From NCBI RefSeq assembly GCF_027922265.1, contig NZ_BSFI01000001.1:186001-250000 (forward strand): DNA of 64,000 bases, in the 5' to 3' direction. The translations under genes were made by a program, and so were the position numbers. The DNA is from Hansschlegelia plantiphila. GTDB lineage: Bacteria > Pseudomonadota > Alphaproteobacteria > Rhizobiales > Methylopilaceae. Each line of letters opens with the position of its first letter. Position 1 is the stretch's first letter. Below, piece by piece: positions 1 through 11,147 of this stretch. The notes below the pieces were generated by a model. That model had not been told where the DNA came from and ran no database searches. It saw only the letters and a program-made list of their open reading frames with translations.

Positions 1-1536
1 GGCCGCACGGGCGTGATTGATGGCTTCCGCCGTCTGCGGCATGACGCCGTCGTCGGCTGCGACCACCAGCACCACGATGTCCGTCGACCGAGCGCCGCGC
101 TGGCGCATCGCCGTGAAGGCGGCGTGGCCGGGCGTGTCGATGAAGGTCACCTTGCCGCCGAGCGGCGTGGTCACCTGATAGGCGCCGATGTGCTGGGTGA
201 TGCCGCCGGCCTCGCCCTTCACCACGGTGGTGTGGCGGATGGCGTCGAGCAGCGACGTCTTGCCGTGGTCGACGTGGCCCATGATGGTCACGACCGGCGG
301 ACGGGTGGTCAGCACCTCCGAAGCGTCGGGGGCGTCGAACAGACCTTCCTCGACGTCGGATTCCGCCACGCGACGGACGGTGTGGCCGAGCTCCTCGGCG
401 ACCAGCTGCGCCGTGTCGGCGTCGATCAGCTCGTTGATCTTCTTCATGACGCCCTGCTTCATCAGCAGGCGCACGACGTCGACCGCGCGCTCCGACATGC
501 GGTTCGCGAGCTCCTGCACGGTGATCGTCTCGGGGACGACCACTTCGCGGGCCAGCTTCTCCTTGGGCTCCTGACTGCCCTTGCCGGACATGCGCTGCAC
601 GCGGCGGCGGTAGGACGCGACGGAGCGCGAGCGCTCGTCGCCGCCCGCGCCGGTCGCGGTGGTGATGGTGAGGCGCGAACGCTCCTTCGTCGGGACGACG
701 CGGGCGCGCTCGGGCTTTGCGGGCGTCACGGGACGGATCGGACCGCCGCCGCCCGGACGGCGCACGGGGGCGCGGGCCGGCTCTTCGGTCTCCGGACCTG
801 ACGGACGGCGGCTCGGCGCGCCGAGCGACGGCGGCGGGCTGCTGCGGCGCGGCGGCGGGGCCGACGAAGACGGAGAGGGCGCGGACCGCTCGGCCGGCGC
901 TTCCTCGCCGAGCCGCTTGGCGGCTTCGGCCTCGGCGCGGCGACGGGTCTCGTCCTCGTGGGCGCGACGGGCGTCCTCCTCGCGCTTGCGGGCCTCGGCG
1001 GCCAGCCGCTCGCGCTCCTCATTCGCCTCACGGATGATGCGGGCGCGAGCCTCGATCTCGGCGCGCTTGCGGTCCTCGGCCTCGCGCACCCGGGCGCCGG
1101 CGAGAGCCTGGGCGCGGGCGCCCATCTCGTCATTGGTGAGCGTGCGCAGCACCATGCCTGGGCTCGACGGCCGCGGCGATCCGGAAGCGGGACGCGATGG
1201 CGCAGCGGCAGGCGCGGAAGCGCTCGGCCGCGGGGCGGCCTGCGGCGCGGCGGCGGCGGCGGCTGCGGCTGCGGGCGCGGCCTCCTGGCGAGGCGGGGCG
1301 GCCGGCGGAGTTGGCGCGACCGGACGCGGCGCGGCGGCCACCGGCGGCGGCGCCGCGGCGGCCTTGACCTCTGCCGGCGTGAGGATGCGGCGCTTCACCT
1401 TCTCGACCACGACGGCGTTGGTGCGCCCGTGGCTGAAGCTCTGCCGCACCACTCCGGGCTCCGAGGGACGCTTCAGCGTGAGCGTCTTCGGGGAGGCCGT
1501 CAGGGTCTTGTCGCCGGTATTCTTCGTATCCGTCAT
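1..1536 (-). CDS. infB: Translation initiation factor IF-2, N-terminal 512 codons (3' end outside window)
   Basis: IF-2 is the GTPase that delivers initiator tRNA to the 30S subunit. The visible part has a long Ala/Pro/Arg-rich low-complexity N-terminal region (to about residue 400), as is usual in alphaproteobacteria, and then the start of the G domain. That domain shows the G1 motif GHVDHGKTS near residue 419, a DTPGHAAF G3 motif, and [15 protein letters not shown] just before the window edge. The frame stays open to base 1, so the gene is cut and not broken. The start ATG at 1536 overlaps the stop codon of the upstream ylxR gene (ATGA), which indicates translational coupling in the rimP-nusA-ylxR-infB operon. 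Identification is certain; the missing part is the rest of the G domain and domains II-IV. Confidence 0.97.
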   Translation of the reverse strand, partial: MTDTKNTGDKTLTASPKTLTLKRPSEPGVVRQSFSHGRTNAVVVEKVKRRILTPAEVKAAAAPPPVAAAPRPVAPTPPAAPPRQEAAPAAAAAAAAAPQAAPRPSASAPAAAPSRPASGSPRPSSPGMVLRTLTNDEMGARAQALAGARVREAEDRKRAEIEARARIIREANEERERLAAEARKREEDARRAHEDETRRRAEAEAAKRLGEEAPAERSAPSPSSSAPPPRRSSPPPSLGAPSRRPSGPETEEPARAPVRRPGGGGPIRPVTPAKPERARVVPTKERSRLTITTATGAGGDERSRSVASYRRRVQRMSGKGSQEPKEKLAREVVVPETITVQELANRMSERAVDVVRLLMKQGVMKKINELIDADTAQLVAEELGHTVRRVAESDVEEGLFDAPDASEVLTTRPPVVTIMGHVDHGKTSLLDAIRHTTVVKGEAGGITQHIGAYQVTTPLGGKVTFIDTPGHAAFTAMRQRGARSTDIVVLVVAADDGVMPQTAEAINHARAA

Positions 1537-2219
1537 GCCTTGTCCGTTTCTGCGGGCTCTTCGCCCGATGCCGCATTCGACCCGGCGGCCTCCGCCTGGT
1601 CGAGCCCGTCGCTCACGCCCCTATACCGCGCGAGCGCATTGCATCGCGCGAGGAAGGCTGCGCTGACCGGGCCTGCGAGCAGCGCTGCATGTACCACATT
1701 CGACCGCCCCAACGCCAAGTCCAATTGGGACGTGCGGAACAGCCTTAACACGCGGGCCGGAGCGCTCTTTCCGGTCCGCGTCCAAGCCTGCGCCAATTTC
1801 CGGACGCCATCGGCGCCCGCGTCCTGAGCTTCGATCAAGGCGATGACGGGCTCCTTGAGGAGCGCCGCCTCGACCTTGGCGAAACCGCAGATCACCCGGC
1901 CCGCCTTGTTGGCGAAGCCGAGCATCGCGAGCGCATGGCGCTCGATCAGTTCGTCGACCGCGACGTCGATCCCGGGATCGACCGTCGCGGACTCCTTGAG
2001 CCCGCGCGCGAACGCCTTGCGCTTGACGGCGATGCGGACGGCGTCCGCCGTCGCCGTCACCCAGACGCCCCGGCCGGGAAGCTCGCGCTTCAGGTCCGGG
2101 ACGACGCTGCCGTCCGGGGCGCGGACGAAGCGGATCAGCTCCTCCGCGGGGCGGACCGTCCGCGTGGCGACGCAGGTGCGCTCGGGCGCCTTGCGATCGT
2201 CCTCGCGCTCGGCCATCAC
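1533..2219 (-). CDS. ylxR: YlxR/DUF448 RNA-binding protein with C-terminal L7Ae-like domain
   Basis: This is a 228-residue protein. The N-terminal YlxR (DUF448) domain shows the family motif RTCVATR near residue 15 and GRGVWV near residue 49. The second half carries an L7Ae-type RNA-binding fold signature, [13 protein letters not shown]. In Bacillus the stand-alone YlxR (RnpM) modulates RNase P; the fused alphaproteobacterial form is known mainly from its fixed place between nusA and infB. The listed start is GTG, placed 8 bases after an AGGGAG ribosome-binding sequence that overlaps the nusA stop. An ATG one codon later is also possible. The gene is 13 bases from nusA and overlaps infB by 4 bases. 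Confidence 0.93.
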   Translation of the reverse strand: MMAEREDDRKAPERTCVATRTVRPAEELIRFVRAPDGSVVPDLKRELPGRGVWVTATADAVRIAVKRKAFARGLKESATVDPGIDVAVDELIERHALAMLGFANKAGRVICGFAKVEAALLKEPVIALIEAQDAGADGVRKLAQAWTRTGKSAPARVLRLFRTSQLDLALGRSNVVHAALLAGPVSAAFLARCNALARYRGVSDGLDQAEAAGSNAASGEEPAETDKA

Positions 2220-2232
2220 GACGAAAGCTCCC

Positions 2233-3840
2233 TTACACAGCCGCCGGTTCGGCCTCGTCCTCGCTCGGCTCCTCGGCCGGCGGGGCGAGGTCGGCCTCGG
2301 TGATCCAGCCGGCCCTGACGCGAGCCTGCATGATGATCGCCTCGGCCTCGTCGCGGCTGATCTCGAAGCCGTCGAGCGCGCCGGCCTCGCGGCGCGGCTC
2401 CGGGCCCGAGCGGTCGATCCAGCCGACGAGATCGTCGGTGGCGCAGCCCGCGAGATCCTCGACGGACTTGATGTCGTTCTCGCCGAACGCGACCATCATC
2501 GCGGTCGTCACGCCCGGCACTTCCCGAAGCTCGTCCTCGACGCCGAGCTCGACGCGTTTCGCGTCGTGCTCAGCCTCGATGCGGGCGAGGTTGTCCTGCG
2601 CGCGGCGCTGGATTTCGCCGGCCATCTCCTCGTCGAAGCCCTCGATCGAGGCGAGCTCGCCGAGATCGACGTAAGCCACCTCCTCGACCGAGCTGAAGCC
2701 TTCGGCAGCGAGCAGCTGGCCCAGCGTCTCGTCGACGTCGAGCGCCTCCATGAAGGTCTGCGTGCGCGCCAGGAACTCCTTCTGGCGGCGCTCGCTCTCC
2801 TCGGCTTCGGTCAGGATGTCGATGTCCCAGCCGGTGAGCTGGGAGGCGAGCCGCACATTCTGGCCGCGGCGGCCGATCGCGAGCGACAGCTGGTCGTCGG
2901 GAACGACGACCTCGATCTTCTCACTGTCCTCGTCGAGCACGACCTTCACGACCTGGGCCGGCTGCAGCGCGTTGACGATGAAGGTGGCCGCGTCCGGCGA
3001 CCACGGGATGATGTCGATCTTCTCGCCCTGGAGCTCCTGCACCACCGCCTGCACGCGCGAACCGCGCATGCCGACGCAGGCGCCGACCGGATCGATCGAC
3101 GAATCCCGCGAGATCACCGCGATCTTGGCGCGCGAGCCCGGGTCGCGGGCGACCGCCTTGACCTCGATGACGCCGTCATAGATCTCCGGCACTTCCTGAG
3201 CGAACAGCTTCGCCATGAACTGCGGATGCGTGCGCGACAGGAAGATCTGCGGTCCGCGCGGCTCGCGGCGGACGTCGTAGACATAGGCGCGGACGCGGTC
3301 GCCGACGCGGAACAGCTCGCGCGGCAGCAGCTCGTCGCGGCGCACGATCGCCTCGCCGCGGCCGAGGTCCACGACCACGTTGCCGTATTCGACGCGCTTC
3401 ACGAGGCCGTTGACGATGTCGCCGATGCGGTCCTTGTATTCCTGGTACTGACGGTCGCGCTCGGCGTCGCGGACCTTCTGCACGATGACCTGCTTGGCCG
3501 ACTGGGCGGCGATGCGGCCGAAATCGAAGGGCGGCAGCGTCTCGGCGATGTAGTCGCCGGCCTGCGCCGCGGGGTTCTTCTTCCGGGCGGCCTCGACCCC
3601 GATCTCGATGTTGTCGTTCTCGACGAGGTCGACGACCAGCATCAGGCGCGACAGGCGGATGTCCCCCGACTTCGGGTTGATCTCGGCCTTGATCTCGGTC
3701 TCCTGGCCGTAGCGGGATTTCGCCGCCTTCTGGATCGCGTCCTCCATCGCCTCGAGGACGATGGATTTGTCGATGACCTTCTCGCGGGCGACGGCTTCCG
3801 CAATCTGCAGTAGCTCGAGCCTGTTGGCGCTGACCGCCAT
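2233..3840 (-). CDS. nusA: Transcription elongation/termination factor NusA
   Basis: This is a 535-residue NusA, which binds RNA polymerase and nascent RNA and acts in pausing, termination and antitermination. The domain order is normal: N-terminal polymerase-binding domain (about 1-125), S1 domain (about 130-200, around VKRVEYGNVVVDLGRGEA), and two KH domains (about 225-345, with GMRGSRVQAVVQEL and IGRRGQNVRLASQL). C-terminal helical acidic repeats and an acidic Pro/Glu-rich tail follow, as in other proteobacteria. The ATG at 3840 has a clean GGAGG 9 bases upstream that overlaps the rimP stop codon, so the start is secure and translation is probably coupled to rimP. Confidence 0.98.
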   Translation of the reverse strand: MAVSANRLELLQIAEAVAREKVIDKSIVLEAMEDAIQKAAKSRYGQETEIKAEINPKSGDIRLSRLMLVVDLVENDNIEIGVEAARKKNPAAQAGDYIAETLPPFDFGRIAAQSAKQVIVQKVRDAERDRQYQEYKDRIGDIVNGLVKRVEYGNVVVDLGRGEAIVRRDELLPRELFRVGDRVRAYVYDVRREPRGPQIFLSRTHPQFMAKLFAQEVPEIYDGVIEVKAVARDPGSRAKIAVISRDSSIDPVGACVGMRGSRVQAVVQELQGEKIDIIPWSPDAATFIVNALQPAQVVKVVLDEDSEKIEVVVPDDQLSLAIGRRGQNVRLASQLTGWDIDILTEAEESERRQKEFLARTQTFMEALDVDETLGQLLAAEGFSSVEEVAYVDLGELASIEGFDEEMAGEIQRRAQDNLARIEAEHDAKRVELGVEDELREVPGVTTAMMVAFGENDIKSVEDLAGCATDDLVGWIDRSGPEPRREAGALDGFEISRDEAEAIIMQARVRAGWITEADLAPPAEEPSEDEAEPAAV

Positions 3841-3846
3841 GAGCGT

Positions 3847-4512
3847 TTACCTCCGTCCTTTCGGCGCGACCTTCTGATCGCTCCCGTCGTCATGTCCGTC
3901 GTCGGCGACCGGGACTTCCGGCGCGTCGTCCGGCGCGCGACCCGCAGCCTTGGCGCGGCGCAGCGCCTCACGGACGAGGTCGTCCGTCAGGATCAGCCTC
4001 GCCTCGCCGATATCGGCGATCGGCAGCACCGAACGGGACGTCTCGCCCTTGGCGGCGTCGTCGCGGCGCATGATGGCGTTCGTTCCCTCGACGCCCTCGA
4101 ACACGCCCTTGAAGCGCTTCCGTCCCTCGACCGGGACCTCCATCTCGACCTTGGCGAGATGGCCGGCCCAGCGCACGAAGTCCGAGACCCGCACCAGCGG
4201 CCTGTCGATGCCGGGCGACGACATCTCGAGATTATAGGCGCGGTCGATCGGGTCCTCGACGTCGAGCACCGGCGCGATCGCCTTCGAGGCCGCCTCGCAG
4301 TCGCCGACAGTGAAGGTGCCGTCCGGCCGCTCGGCCATGATCTGCAACGTGTAGCCGTTGCGGCCCGAACTCTTCACCCGCACCAGCCGGAAGCCGAGGT
4401 CGAGCAGCGTCGGCGCGACGATCGCCGCCACCCGCGCGTCGACTCCGGCCTCGGTCACGAGGCGCGGTTCGTCCAGCGGGCTGTCGATGTCGAGCGCGAT
4501 GCCGTCTGCCAT
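3847..4512 (-). CDS. rimP: Ribosome maturation factor RimP
   Basis: RimP is needed for assembly of the 30S subunit. The protein has 221 residues and contains the family hallmark [14 protein letters not shown] near residues 93-106, preceded by the LDVEDPI segment. It is longer than the usual 150-180 residues because of a charged C-terminal tail (after about residue 185) rich in Asp, Pro and Lys, which is common in Rhizobiales. It is the first gene visible in the rimP-nusA-ylxR-infB operon, so the promoter should lie in the 208-base gap shared with the divergent GGDEF gene. I saw no strong ribosome-binding site before the ATG. Confidence 0.96.
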   Translation of the reverse strand: MADGIALDIDSPLDEPRLVTEAGVDARVAAIVAPTLLDLGFRLVRVKSSGRNGYTLQIMAERPDGTFTVGDCEAASKAIAPVLDVEDPIDRAYNLEMSSPGIDRPLVRVSDFVRWAGHLAKVEMEVPVEGRKRFKGVFEGVEGTNAIMRRDDAAKGETSRSVLPIADIGEARLILTDDLVREALRRAKAAGRAPDDAPEVPVADDGHDDGSDQKVAPKGRR

Positions 4513-4720
4513 GAAGGGTCTTGAAGCCTAAACAGTTTTGGAGCGGGCCCCGGAGGACCCACCCTCGATAAGGCCCTGAGAGCCAATCGACGATGTCATT
4601 GAGAAGGTCGGATATACGCCCGTCGGCCGGATATCGCAAGGGTTGGGGGGTCGGCGCCGGGCGGCAACGGAGCGTTAAGGCTGCGCGTTCAGGCTGAAGC
4701 CCCTTTTCCGGATCACACCC

Positions 4721-6322
4721 TTGCAAATCGCCCTCGCAGGCTACGACTCCCTGAAGGCTCGCGTATTGAGAAACCGGGTCAAGATCTTCGACGCCGGCCT
4801 CGTCCTGATCTTCCTCGGGGTCGCGGCGCTGTTCGCCTTTGAAGTCGACGTCTTCGAAAACGAGGCGGGCCTCCCGCCGCGCCAGCAGACCATCGAACTC
4901 GACGAGCTGCTCGTGCTGACGACGCTGACGATGTGCTGCGTCCTGTTCTACACGTGGCGTCGGGCGCGCGATCACAAGAGAGAGAACGCGCAGCGCCTCG
5001 CGGCCGAGCAGGAGGTGCTCACTCTCGCGCTTCAGGATCCGCTCACTGGGCTGCCGAACAGGCGCCAGTTCGACGAGGCCCTGACGGCCGCTCTCAAGGT
5101 CGTGCCGTCCGCTCCCGAAGCGCATGCGATCTTCATGGTCGACCTCAACGGCTTCAAGAAAATCAACGACGTCCACGGCCACCCCGTCGGCGACGAGGTG
5201 CTGATCCACGTCGGAGCGCGGCTGTTGCGGGCGGTCCGGGAGAACGATCTGGTGGCGCGCCTCGGCGGCGACGAATTCGCCGTCATCGCGCGCAATGTCG
5301 TCGGAGCGGAAGGCGCCTCCACCATCGCGCGCCGGATCGTCGAAAACCTCGGGCCGCCGGTCGCGATCAATGGCGTCGGCCACCCCGTCGGCGCCGGCGT
5401 CGGCATAGCGCTTTCTCCGCATGACGGGCTGACCGCCATCGAGCTGCTGCGCAAGGCGGACGTCGCGCTCTACCGCGCCAAGGCCGAGCGCAGCACCGGA
5501 ATCCGGTTCTTCGAGCCCGAGATGGACGCCCGCCTTCACGAACGCGACGCTCTCGAGCGCGCCCTGAGAGACGCCGTGGAGAGCGACAGTTTCGTTATCC
5601 GCTTTCAGCCGACGTCGCTCATCGGGGGAGACGGGATCGCCGGCTTCGAGGCCTCCCCTCGCCTGACGCATCCCGTCCTCGGCGAGATCGAGCCGGAACG
5701 CTTTCTGCCGATCGCCGAGGAGACCGGGCTGCTCGGCGCGCTGACCGAGCAGTCGCTTCGGAAGGCCTGTGCGGCCGCCGCCTCCTGGCCGCCGACCGTC
5801 CGGCTCTCGTTCAACCTGCCGGGCCCCTTGCTGCTCGACGCCGGCTTCGGGCCGCGCATCCTTGCGGTCGCGGCGGAGACCGGGCTCGCTCCGGCGCGGC
5901 TGGACGTCGAGATCGACGAAGGCGCGCTGATGCGTGAGGCCGAGGCGGCCTCCAAACTCCTGACGCCGTTGCGGAGCGCCGGCGTCTCGATCGTCGCGGA
6001 TCATTTCGGCACCGGCTATTCGGACCTGAAGAACCTCCACCGCCTGAAGCTCGATCGGGTCAAGATCGACGGCAGCTTCATCAGCGCGATGGGCCACGAC
6101 CGGCAGGCGGCCGTGATGGTGCGGGCGCTCATCGGCATCGGCCAGGGCCTCGATCTCGAAGTGATCGCCGACGGCGTCGTCACCGAAGAGCAGAGAACCA
6201 CGCTTTCGCTGCAGGGCTGCGGGCAGGGCCAGGGCGCGCTCTATGGCGGCCAGGTCAGCGCGGAGGAAGCGGCGGCGCTGGTGCGGCCCGACGCGGGCGG
6301 CGCCATCGTCACGGCGGGCTGA
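4721..6322 (+). CDS. Membrane GGDEF-EAL protein with intact GGDEF and decayed EAL domain
   Basis: This is a 533-residue cyclic-di-GMP protein. Two membrane helices (about residues 23-41 and 62-79) precede a GGDEF domain with an intact GGDEF at 182-186 and an RxxD inhibitory site (R173, D176), so diguanylate cyclase activity is likely. The EAL domain is altered at several catalytic places. EAL reads EAS, the DDFGTGYS motif reads DHFGTGYS, and the VAEGVET glutamate is replaced (IADGVVT), while the asparagine strand (SFNLPG) and the lysine region remain. I infer a cyclase with a non-catalytic or regulatory EAL domain. The start is uncertain: TTG at 4721 lacks a clear ribosome-binding site, and TTG at 4766 after GAAGG is an alternative that keeps both helices. 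Confidence 0.88.
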   Translation: MQIALAGYDSLKARVLRNRVKIFDAGLVLIFLGVAALFAFEVDVFENEAGLPPRQQTIELDELLVLTTLTMCCVLFYTWRRARDHKRENAQRLAAEQEVLTLALQDPLTGLPNRRQFDEALTAALKVVPSAPEAHAIFMVDLNGFKKINDVHGHPVGDEVLIHVGARLLRAVRENDLVARLGGDEFAVIARNVVGAEGASTIARRIVENLGPPVAINGVGHPVGAGVGIALSPHDGLTAIELLRKADVALYRAKAERSTGIRFFEPEMDARLHERDALERALRDAVESDSFVIRFQPTSLIGGDGIAGFEASPRLTHPVLGEIEPERFLPIAEETGLLGALTEQSLRKACAAAASWPPTVRLSFNLPGPLLLDAGFGPRILAVAAETGLAPARLDVEIDEGALMREAEAASKLLTPLRSAGVSIVADHFGTGYSDLKNLHRLKLDRVKIDGSFISAMGHDRQAAVMVRALIGIGQGLDLEVIADGVVTEEQRTTLSLQGCGQGQGALYGGQVSAEEAAALVRPDAGGAIVTAG

Positions 6323-6402
6323 AAGCTCCGACCTCCGGAAAGAAAAACATGGATGCGGGGGATGCGCCGGGGCATGAGAGGCGCTCGAAGGAGGCTTCCG
6401 AC

Positions 6403-6813
6403 ATGCCCGACGTCCGCTCGATCTGCGCCATCGGCCTTCGCGGCCAGATGGGTCTCAACGGGGTCCTGCCGTGGGAGGGCGACCAGCGGCCGGAATTCAC
6501 CGCCGACGTCGCCCGTTTCTTCGACATCACCCGCGGCCACGTGCTGATCGCGGGCGCCAAGACGATCGGCGCCATCCCGGATTTCGCTCGCGGCGACCGC
6601 ACGCTGTTCGTCATCCGCTCGCACATGGACCCGCGCGAGGTGCTGGCGCAGTTTCCCGACCGCATCGTCTATGTCGGCGGCGGTCCGGTCGCCTGGGGCG
6701 TCTATGCGCCCTTCATCCGCCACTGGGACATCAACCGCCTGCCATACGACGGCGAGGCCGACCGCTGGTTCGACCCGCAATGGCTGGTCGCGGGCGGCGC
6801 GAGCGTCGATTAA
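6403..6813 (+). CDS. Short dihydrofolate reductase-like protein
   Basis: This 136-residue protein resembles DHFR. It has a CAIGLRGQMGLNGVLPW N-terminal strand and loop (residues 8-24), a conserved acidic residue at the position of the catalytic Asp (D35 in TADVARFF), a HVLIAGAKTI strand like the VIMGR strand of DHFR, and a VGGGPVAWGVY nucleotide-binding segment. It is shorter than standard DHFR (about 160 residues), with the central region between the two cofactor-binding strands reduced. The start ATG is chosen because a perfect AAGGAGG lies 8 bases upstream; an upstream in-frame ATG at 6349 has no such signal. It is not next to thyA or other folate genes here, so it may be an accessory or diverged reductase. 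Confidence 0.75.
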   Translation: MPDVRSICAIGLRGQMGLNGVLPWEGDQRPEFTADVARFFDITRGHVLIAGAKTIGAIPDFARGDRTLFVIRSHMDPREVLAQFPDRIVYVGGGPVAWGVYAPFIRHWDINRLPYDGEADRWFDPQWLVAGGASVD

Positions 6814-6836
6814 TCTATTCGCCTCAGACGGAAACA

Positions 6837-6870
6837 CGCCGTCATGCCCGCATTTGCGGGCATGACGGCG
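6837..6870. terminator. Perfect 15-bp hairpin between convergent genes
   Basis: An uninterrupted 15-base inverted repeat (arms 6837-6851 and 6856-6870) encloses an ATTT tetraloop. It lies between the stops of the convergent DHFR-like and FUSC genes, where a bidirectional terminator would be expected. There is no strong T-run on either side, so it may equally be a repetitive extragenic palindrome. The 12-base core GCGGGCATGACG recurs at 25162-25173, in another intergenic gap. Confidence 0.6.
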
Positions 6871-6896
6871 GCGGGTCAGTCTGAATCGGCGACGCT

Positions 6897-7958
6897 TCAG
6901 GCCTCCGCCGCGATCTCCCTGGCCTCGCCGAGGCGATCGGCGAGGTCGCCGAGATTGCCTGCGAGGTTCCGCAGCGCGAAGACGAGGCCCATCGTCGGGA
7001 CCGCAGCCGCAACGTCGATCAGCCGGACCGTCTCGCCGTCCCTGAGATGAGCGACGGCGTCGTCGAGCGCCGCGAGCCGGCGTTCGGCTTCGGCGCGCGC
7101 GGCGGCTGAATCGCGACCGGCGGAGATATCCTCCAGCATGTCGGCTGCGGCGAGTATCGTCTCGTCGGCGAGCGGGCCGACCATCCGCCGCGTCGCGTCC
7201 GGGGCCGCCGCGAGCGCCCGCTCGACGCTCACCGCATCGTTGCGGACGCGCCAGAGCGCGCGGGCGAGCGAGGCCCTCGCCTCCGCCCTCGCGCGGCCGC
7301 CCGGAGCGCGGCGGGCGTCCGCCACCGTCTTCTCCAGGGCCGCCAGCTTGCGGCGGATCGAGTCCTGCACGCCGAGCAGGATGTGGGCGGTGTCCGGGCC
7401 GCGCCGCCGGCCGGGAGCGCCGTGAAGGAGAGCCGCGAGATCGCCGGCGATCGCGCGCGCCTCGCGCGCCACGTCGTGGTCGGCGCGCGCGGGGAACACG
7501 ACAAGCGTCGCGACGACGCCGATCGCGCAGCCGATCAGAACCTCAAGCACGCGCTCGGCCGCTATCTCGAGCGTGTTGGTCTGGTTCGCGGTCGCGACCA
7601 GCAGGATCGCCGCCGTGATCGGGGCGAGCCGCAGCATCGGCCGCCCCGCCGCTGCGAAGCTGAGCGCGGCCACGACGACGGTCAGCGTCACCGAGGTCGC
7701 GATCAGCGAATGCGGGTGCAGGAACGCCGCGGCGCCCCCGACCAGCGCCCCGGCGAGCGTGCCCACCGCGCGCTCCTGGGCGGCCGCGACCGTACCCCCG
7801 ACGCTCGCCTGCACCACGATCAGCGCGGAGATCACGCTCCAGTAGCCCTGGGGCAGCTGGAGCAGCGTGGCGAGCACGAAGGCCGAGACCGCGGCCGCCG
7901 CAACTTTGGCTGCGAGGCGAAGATCGGCGGCGTGCCTGTCTGGAAGGCGGAGTTGCAT
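6897..7958 (-). CDS. FUSC-family / aromatic acid exporter-like inner membrane protein
   Basis: This is a 353-residue membrane protein with an N-terminal block of about five or six hydrophobic helices (residues 12-160), including the LPQGYWSVISALIVVQ segment typical of FUSC proteins. A long helical Ala/Arg-rich cytoplasmic C-terminal half follows. The family includes fusaric-acid and aromatic-acid exporters (AaeB-like); the substrate here is unknown. The start MQLRLPDR at 7958 is preferred over upstream in-frame starts because those would run into the divergent miaB gene and add a non-hydrophobic arginine-rich stretch. It stands alone on the minus strand, head-to-head with miaB and tail-to-tail with the DHFR-like gene. 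Confidence 0.82.
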   Translation of the reverse strand: MQLRLPDRHAADLRLAAKVAAAAVSAFVLATLLQLPQGYWSVISALIVVQASVGGTVAAAQERAVGTLAGALVGGAAAFLHPHSLIATSVTLTVVVAALSFAAAGRPMLRLAPITAAILLVATANQTNTLEIAAERVLEVLIGCAIGVVATLVVFPARADHDVAREARAIAGDLAALLHGAPGRRRGPDTAHILLGVQDSIRRKLAALEKTVADARRAPGGRARAEARASLARALWRVRNDAVSVERALAAAPDATRRMVGPLADETILAAADMLEDISAGRDSAAARAEAERRLAALDDAVAHLRDGETVRLIDVAAAVPTMGLVFALRNLAGNLGDLADRLGEAREIAAEA

Positions 7959-8158
7959 CGCGGGCGGTTTCCAAGCGTGTCGGCCAGCACATGCAAGGCG
8001 GGACCGGACCCGCGCAAGGGTCTTGGGGCCGACGGCCCTCCGCGCGGCGCCTTTCAATGATGCGGCGGCCGCTATTCTCTCCGGGTCGGATTCGCGGTAA
8101 GGCTTGAGGCAAGGGCCGGCGCGTCGCCGCCCGCCGGAGCCGCCAAGAACCGCGTCGA

Positions 8159-9540
<1,382 letters not shown>

Positions 9541-9544
<4 letters not shown>

Positions 9545-10599
9545 GCGCTGAGACGATTGTGCGCGGTTTCGACCCGCTGAAGAGCGCCGCCCCCCGCAAG
9601 CCTTCTCCGGACAGGAGCGGGGCGCCGGCGGAGGTGACGATCGCCTTCGAAGACAACCGTCACGCCTCCAGCCTGTTCGGAAGCCACGATCAGAACCTCG
9701 CCTTCCTGGAGCGCAGGCTCGGCATCGAGGCCACGGTGCGCGGCAACCATGTCGCGCTGCGCGGGCCGGCGGACGCCTGCCAACAGGCGCGCAAGGTGCT
9801 CGAAAGCCTCTACGACCGGGTCCGGCGCGGCGAGGGCGTCGCGCTCGGCGACGTCGACGGCGCGATCCGGGCCGCGCTCGCGCAAGGCCAGCTGTTCCCG
9901 ACCGCCGAGGGCGAAGGCCCGCGGCCCGGCTTCGCGCAGGTCTCGACCCGCAAGAAGACCATCGTCGCGCGCACCGCCGCGCAGGACGCCTATATGCGCT
10001 CGCTCGGCAAGCACGAGCTGGTGTTCGCGACCGGCCCGGCCGGCACTGGCAAGACCTACATCGCCGTCGCATGGGCCGCGGCCCTCATCGAGCGCGGCGA
10101 GGCCGACCGGATCATCCTCTCGCGCCCCGCGGTCGAGGCGGGCGAGCGGCTCGGCTTTCTGCCCGGCGACATGAAGGAGAAGGTCGATCCCTATCTGCGT
10201 CCGCTCTACGACGCTCTCTACGACGTGATGCCGCCGGAGAAGGTCGAGCGTGGCATGACGTCCGGCATGATCGAGATCGCCCCACTCGCCTTCATGCGCG
10301 GCCGGACCCTCGCCAACGCGATCGTGCTGCTCGACGAGGCGCAGAACACCTCCTCGATGCAGATGAAGATGTTTCTCACCCGCCTCGGCGAGAACAGCCG
10401 CATGATCGTGACGGGCGACCCCACGCAGATCGACCTGCCGCCGGGGCAGGTGTCCGGCCTCGCCGAGGCGGTCGGCCTGCTCGAAGGCGTCGAAGGCGTC
10501 GGCGTGACGCGCTTCACCGCGGCCGACGTCGTGCGCCACGAACTCGTCGCGCGGATCGTGCGAGCCTATGAGGGCGCGCATTCGAGTCCTGCGGTATGA
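9541..10599 (+). CDS. phoH: PhoH-like ATPase
   Basis: This is a 352-residue PhoH-family protein with a Walker A motif GPAGTGKT (near residue 162), the adjacent [19 protein letters not shown] block characteristic of PhoH, and the Walker B segment LLDEAQN. The family is linked to phosphate starvation and RNA metabolism; in bacteria it is often next to ybeY, as here. The TTG start at 9541 sits in a TTGA overlap with the miaB stop. A GTG 18 bases downstream is the alternative. The N-terminal part before the ATPase resembles the KH-like domain usual in this PhoH subtype. Confidence 0.95.
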
Positions 10600-10609
10600 T
10601 CCTCCAGCC

Positions 10610-11122
10610 ATGAGCCCGGATCGACCTCCCCCCGTCGCGCTCGAGACCGTGCGCGACAGTGAATTGTGGGACGCCCTCCCCGACGCCGAAGCGATCGTCG
10701 AAGCCGCCGCCGCCGCGGTCTTCGCGGAAGCCCGGCTCGTCTGTCTGGCCGACGCGGAGCTCTCGGTGACGCTCGCCGACGACGCCCGGGTCAAGGCGCT
10801 CAACGCCGAATGGCGCGCCAAGGACAAGCCGACCAACGTGCTGACCTTCCCGGCGGTCGAGCCGGACGAGACGGCCGACGCCGCCATGCTGGGGGACGTG
10901 ATCCTCGCCTTCGAGACCGTCGAGCGCGAAGCCCGCGAGGAGGGCAAGCCGCTCTCCGAGCACGTGTCGCATCTCGTGATCCACGGCGTGCTCCACCTGT
11001 TCGGCCACGATCATCTCGACGACGGCGAGGCCGAGGAGATGGAGGCGATCGAGACCCGCGCCCTCGCTCGGCTCGGGATCGCCGATCCCTATCTGCCGCT
11101 TCCCGACGAATCCGCCGCCTGA
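10610..11122 (+). CDS. ybeY: Endoribonuclease YbeY (rRNA maturation)
   Basis: This is a 170-residue single-strand-specific zinc endoribonuclease involved in 16S rRNA 3'-end maturation and ribosome quality control. The metal-binding motif [11 protein letters not shown] is present near residues 123-133, preceded by the [13 protein letters not shown] strand typical of the family. The start MSPDRPPP at 10610 is 11 bases after the phoH stop. An earlier ATG at 10568 would overlap phoH by 32 bases and add a non-conserved arginine-rich segment. The phoH-ybeY-corC order is common in proteobacteria. Confidence 0.95.
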   Translation: MSPDRPPPVALETVRDSELWDALPDAEAIVEAAAAAVFAEARLVCLADAELSVTLADDARVKALNAEWRAKDKPTNVLTFPAVEPDETADAAMLGDVILAFETVEREAREEGKPLSEHVSHLVIHGVLHLFGHDHLDDGEAEEMEAIETRALARLGIADPYLPLPDESAA

Positions 11123-11147
11123 CCTGCAACGCGAACAGTAAAGACCG

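Noticed and set aside
4232..6097. 621-residue minus-strand frame opposite the GGDEF/EAL gene, extending into rimP
   Set aside because: It has no domain similarity and overlaps two supported genes.
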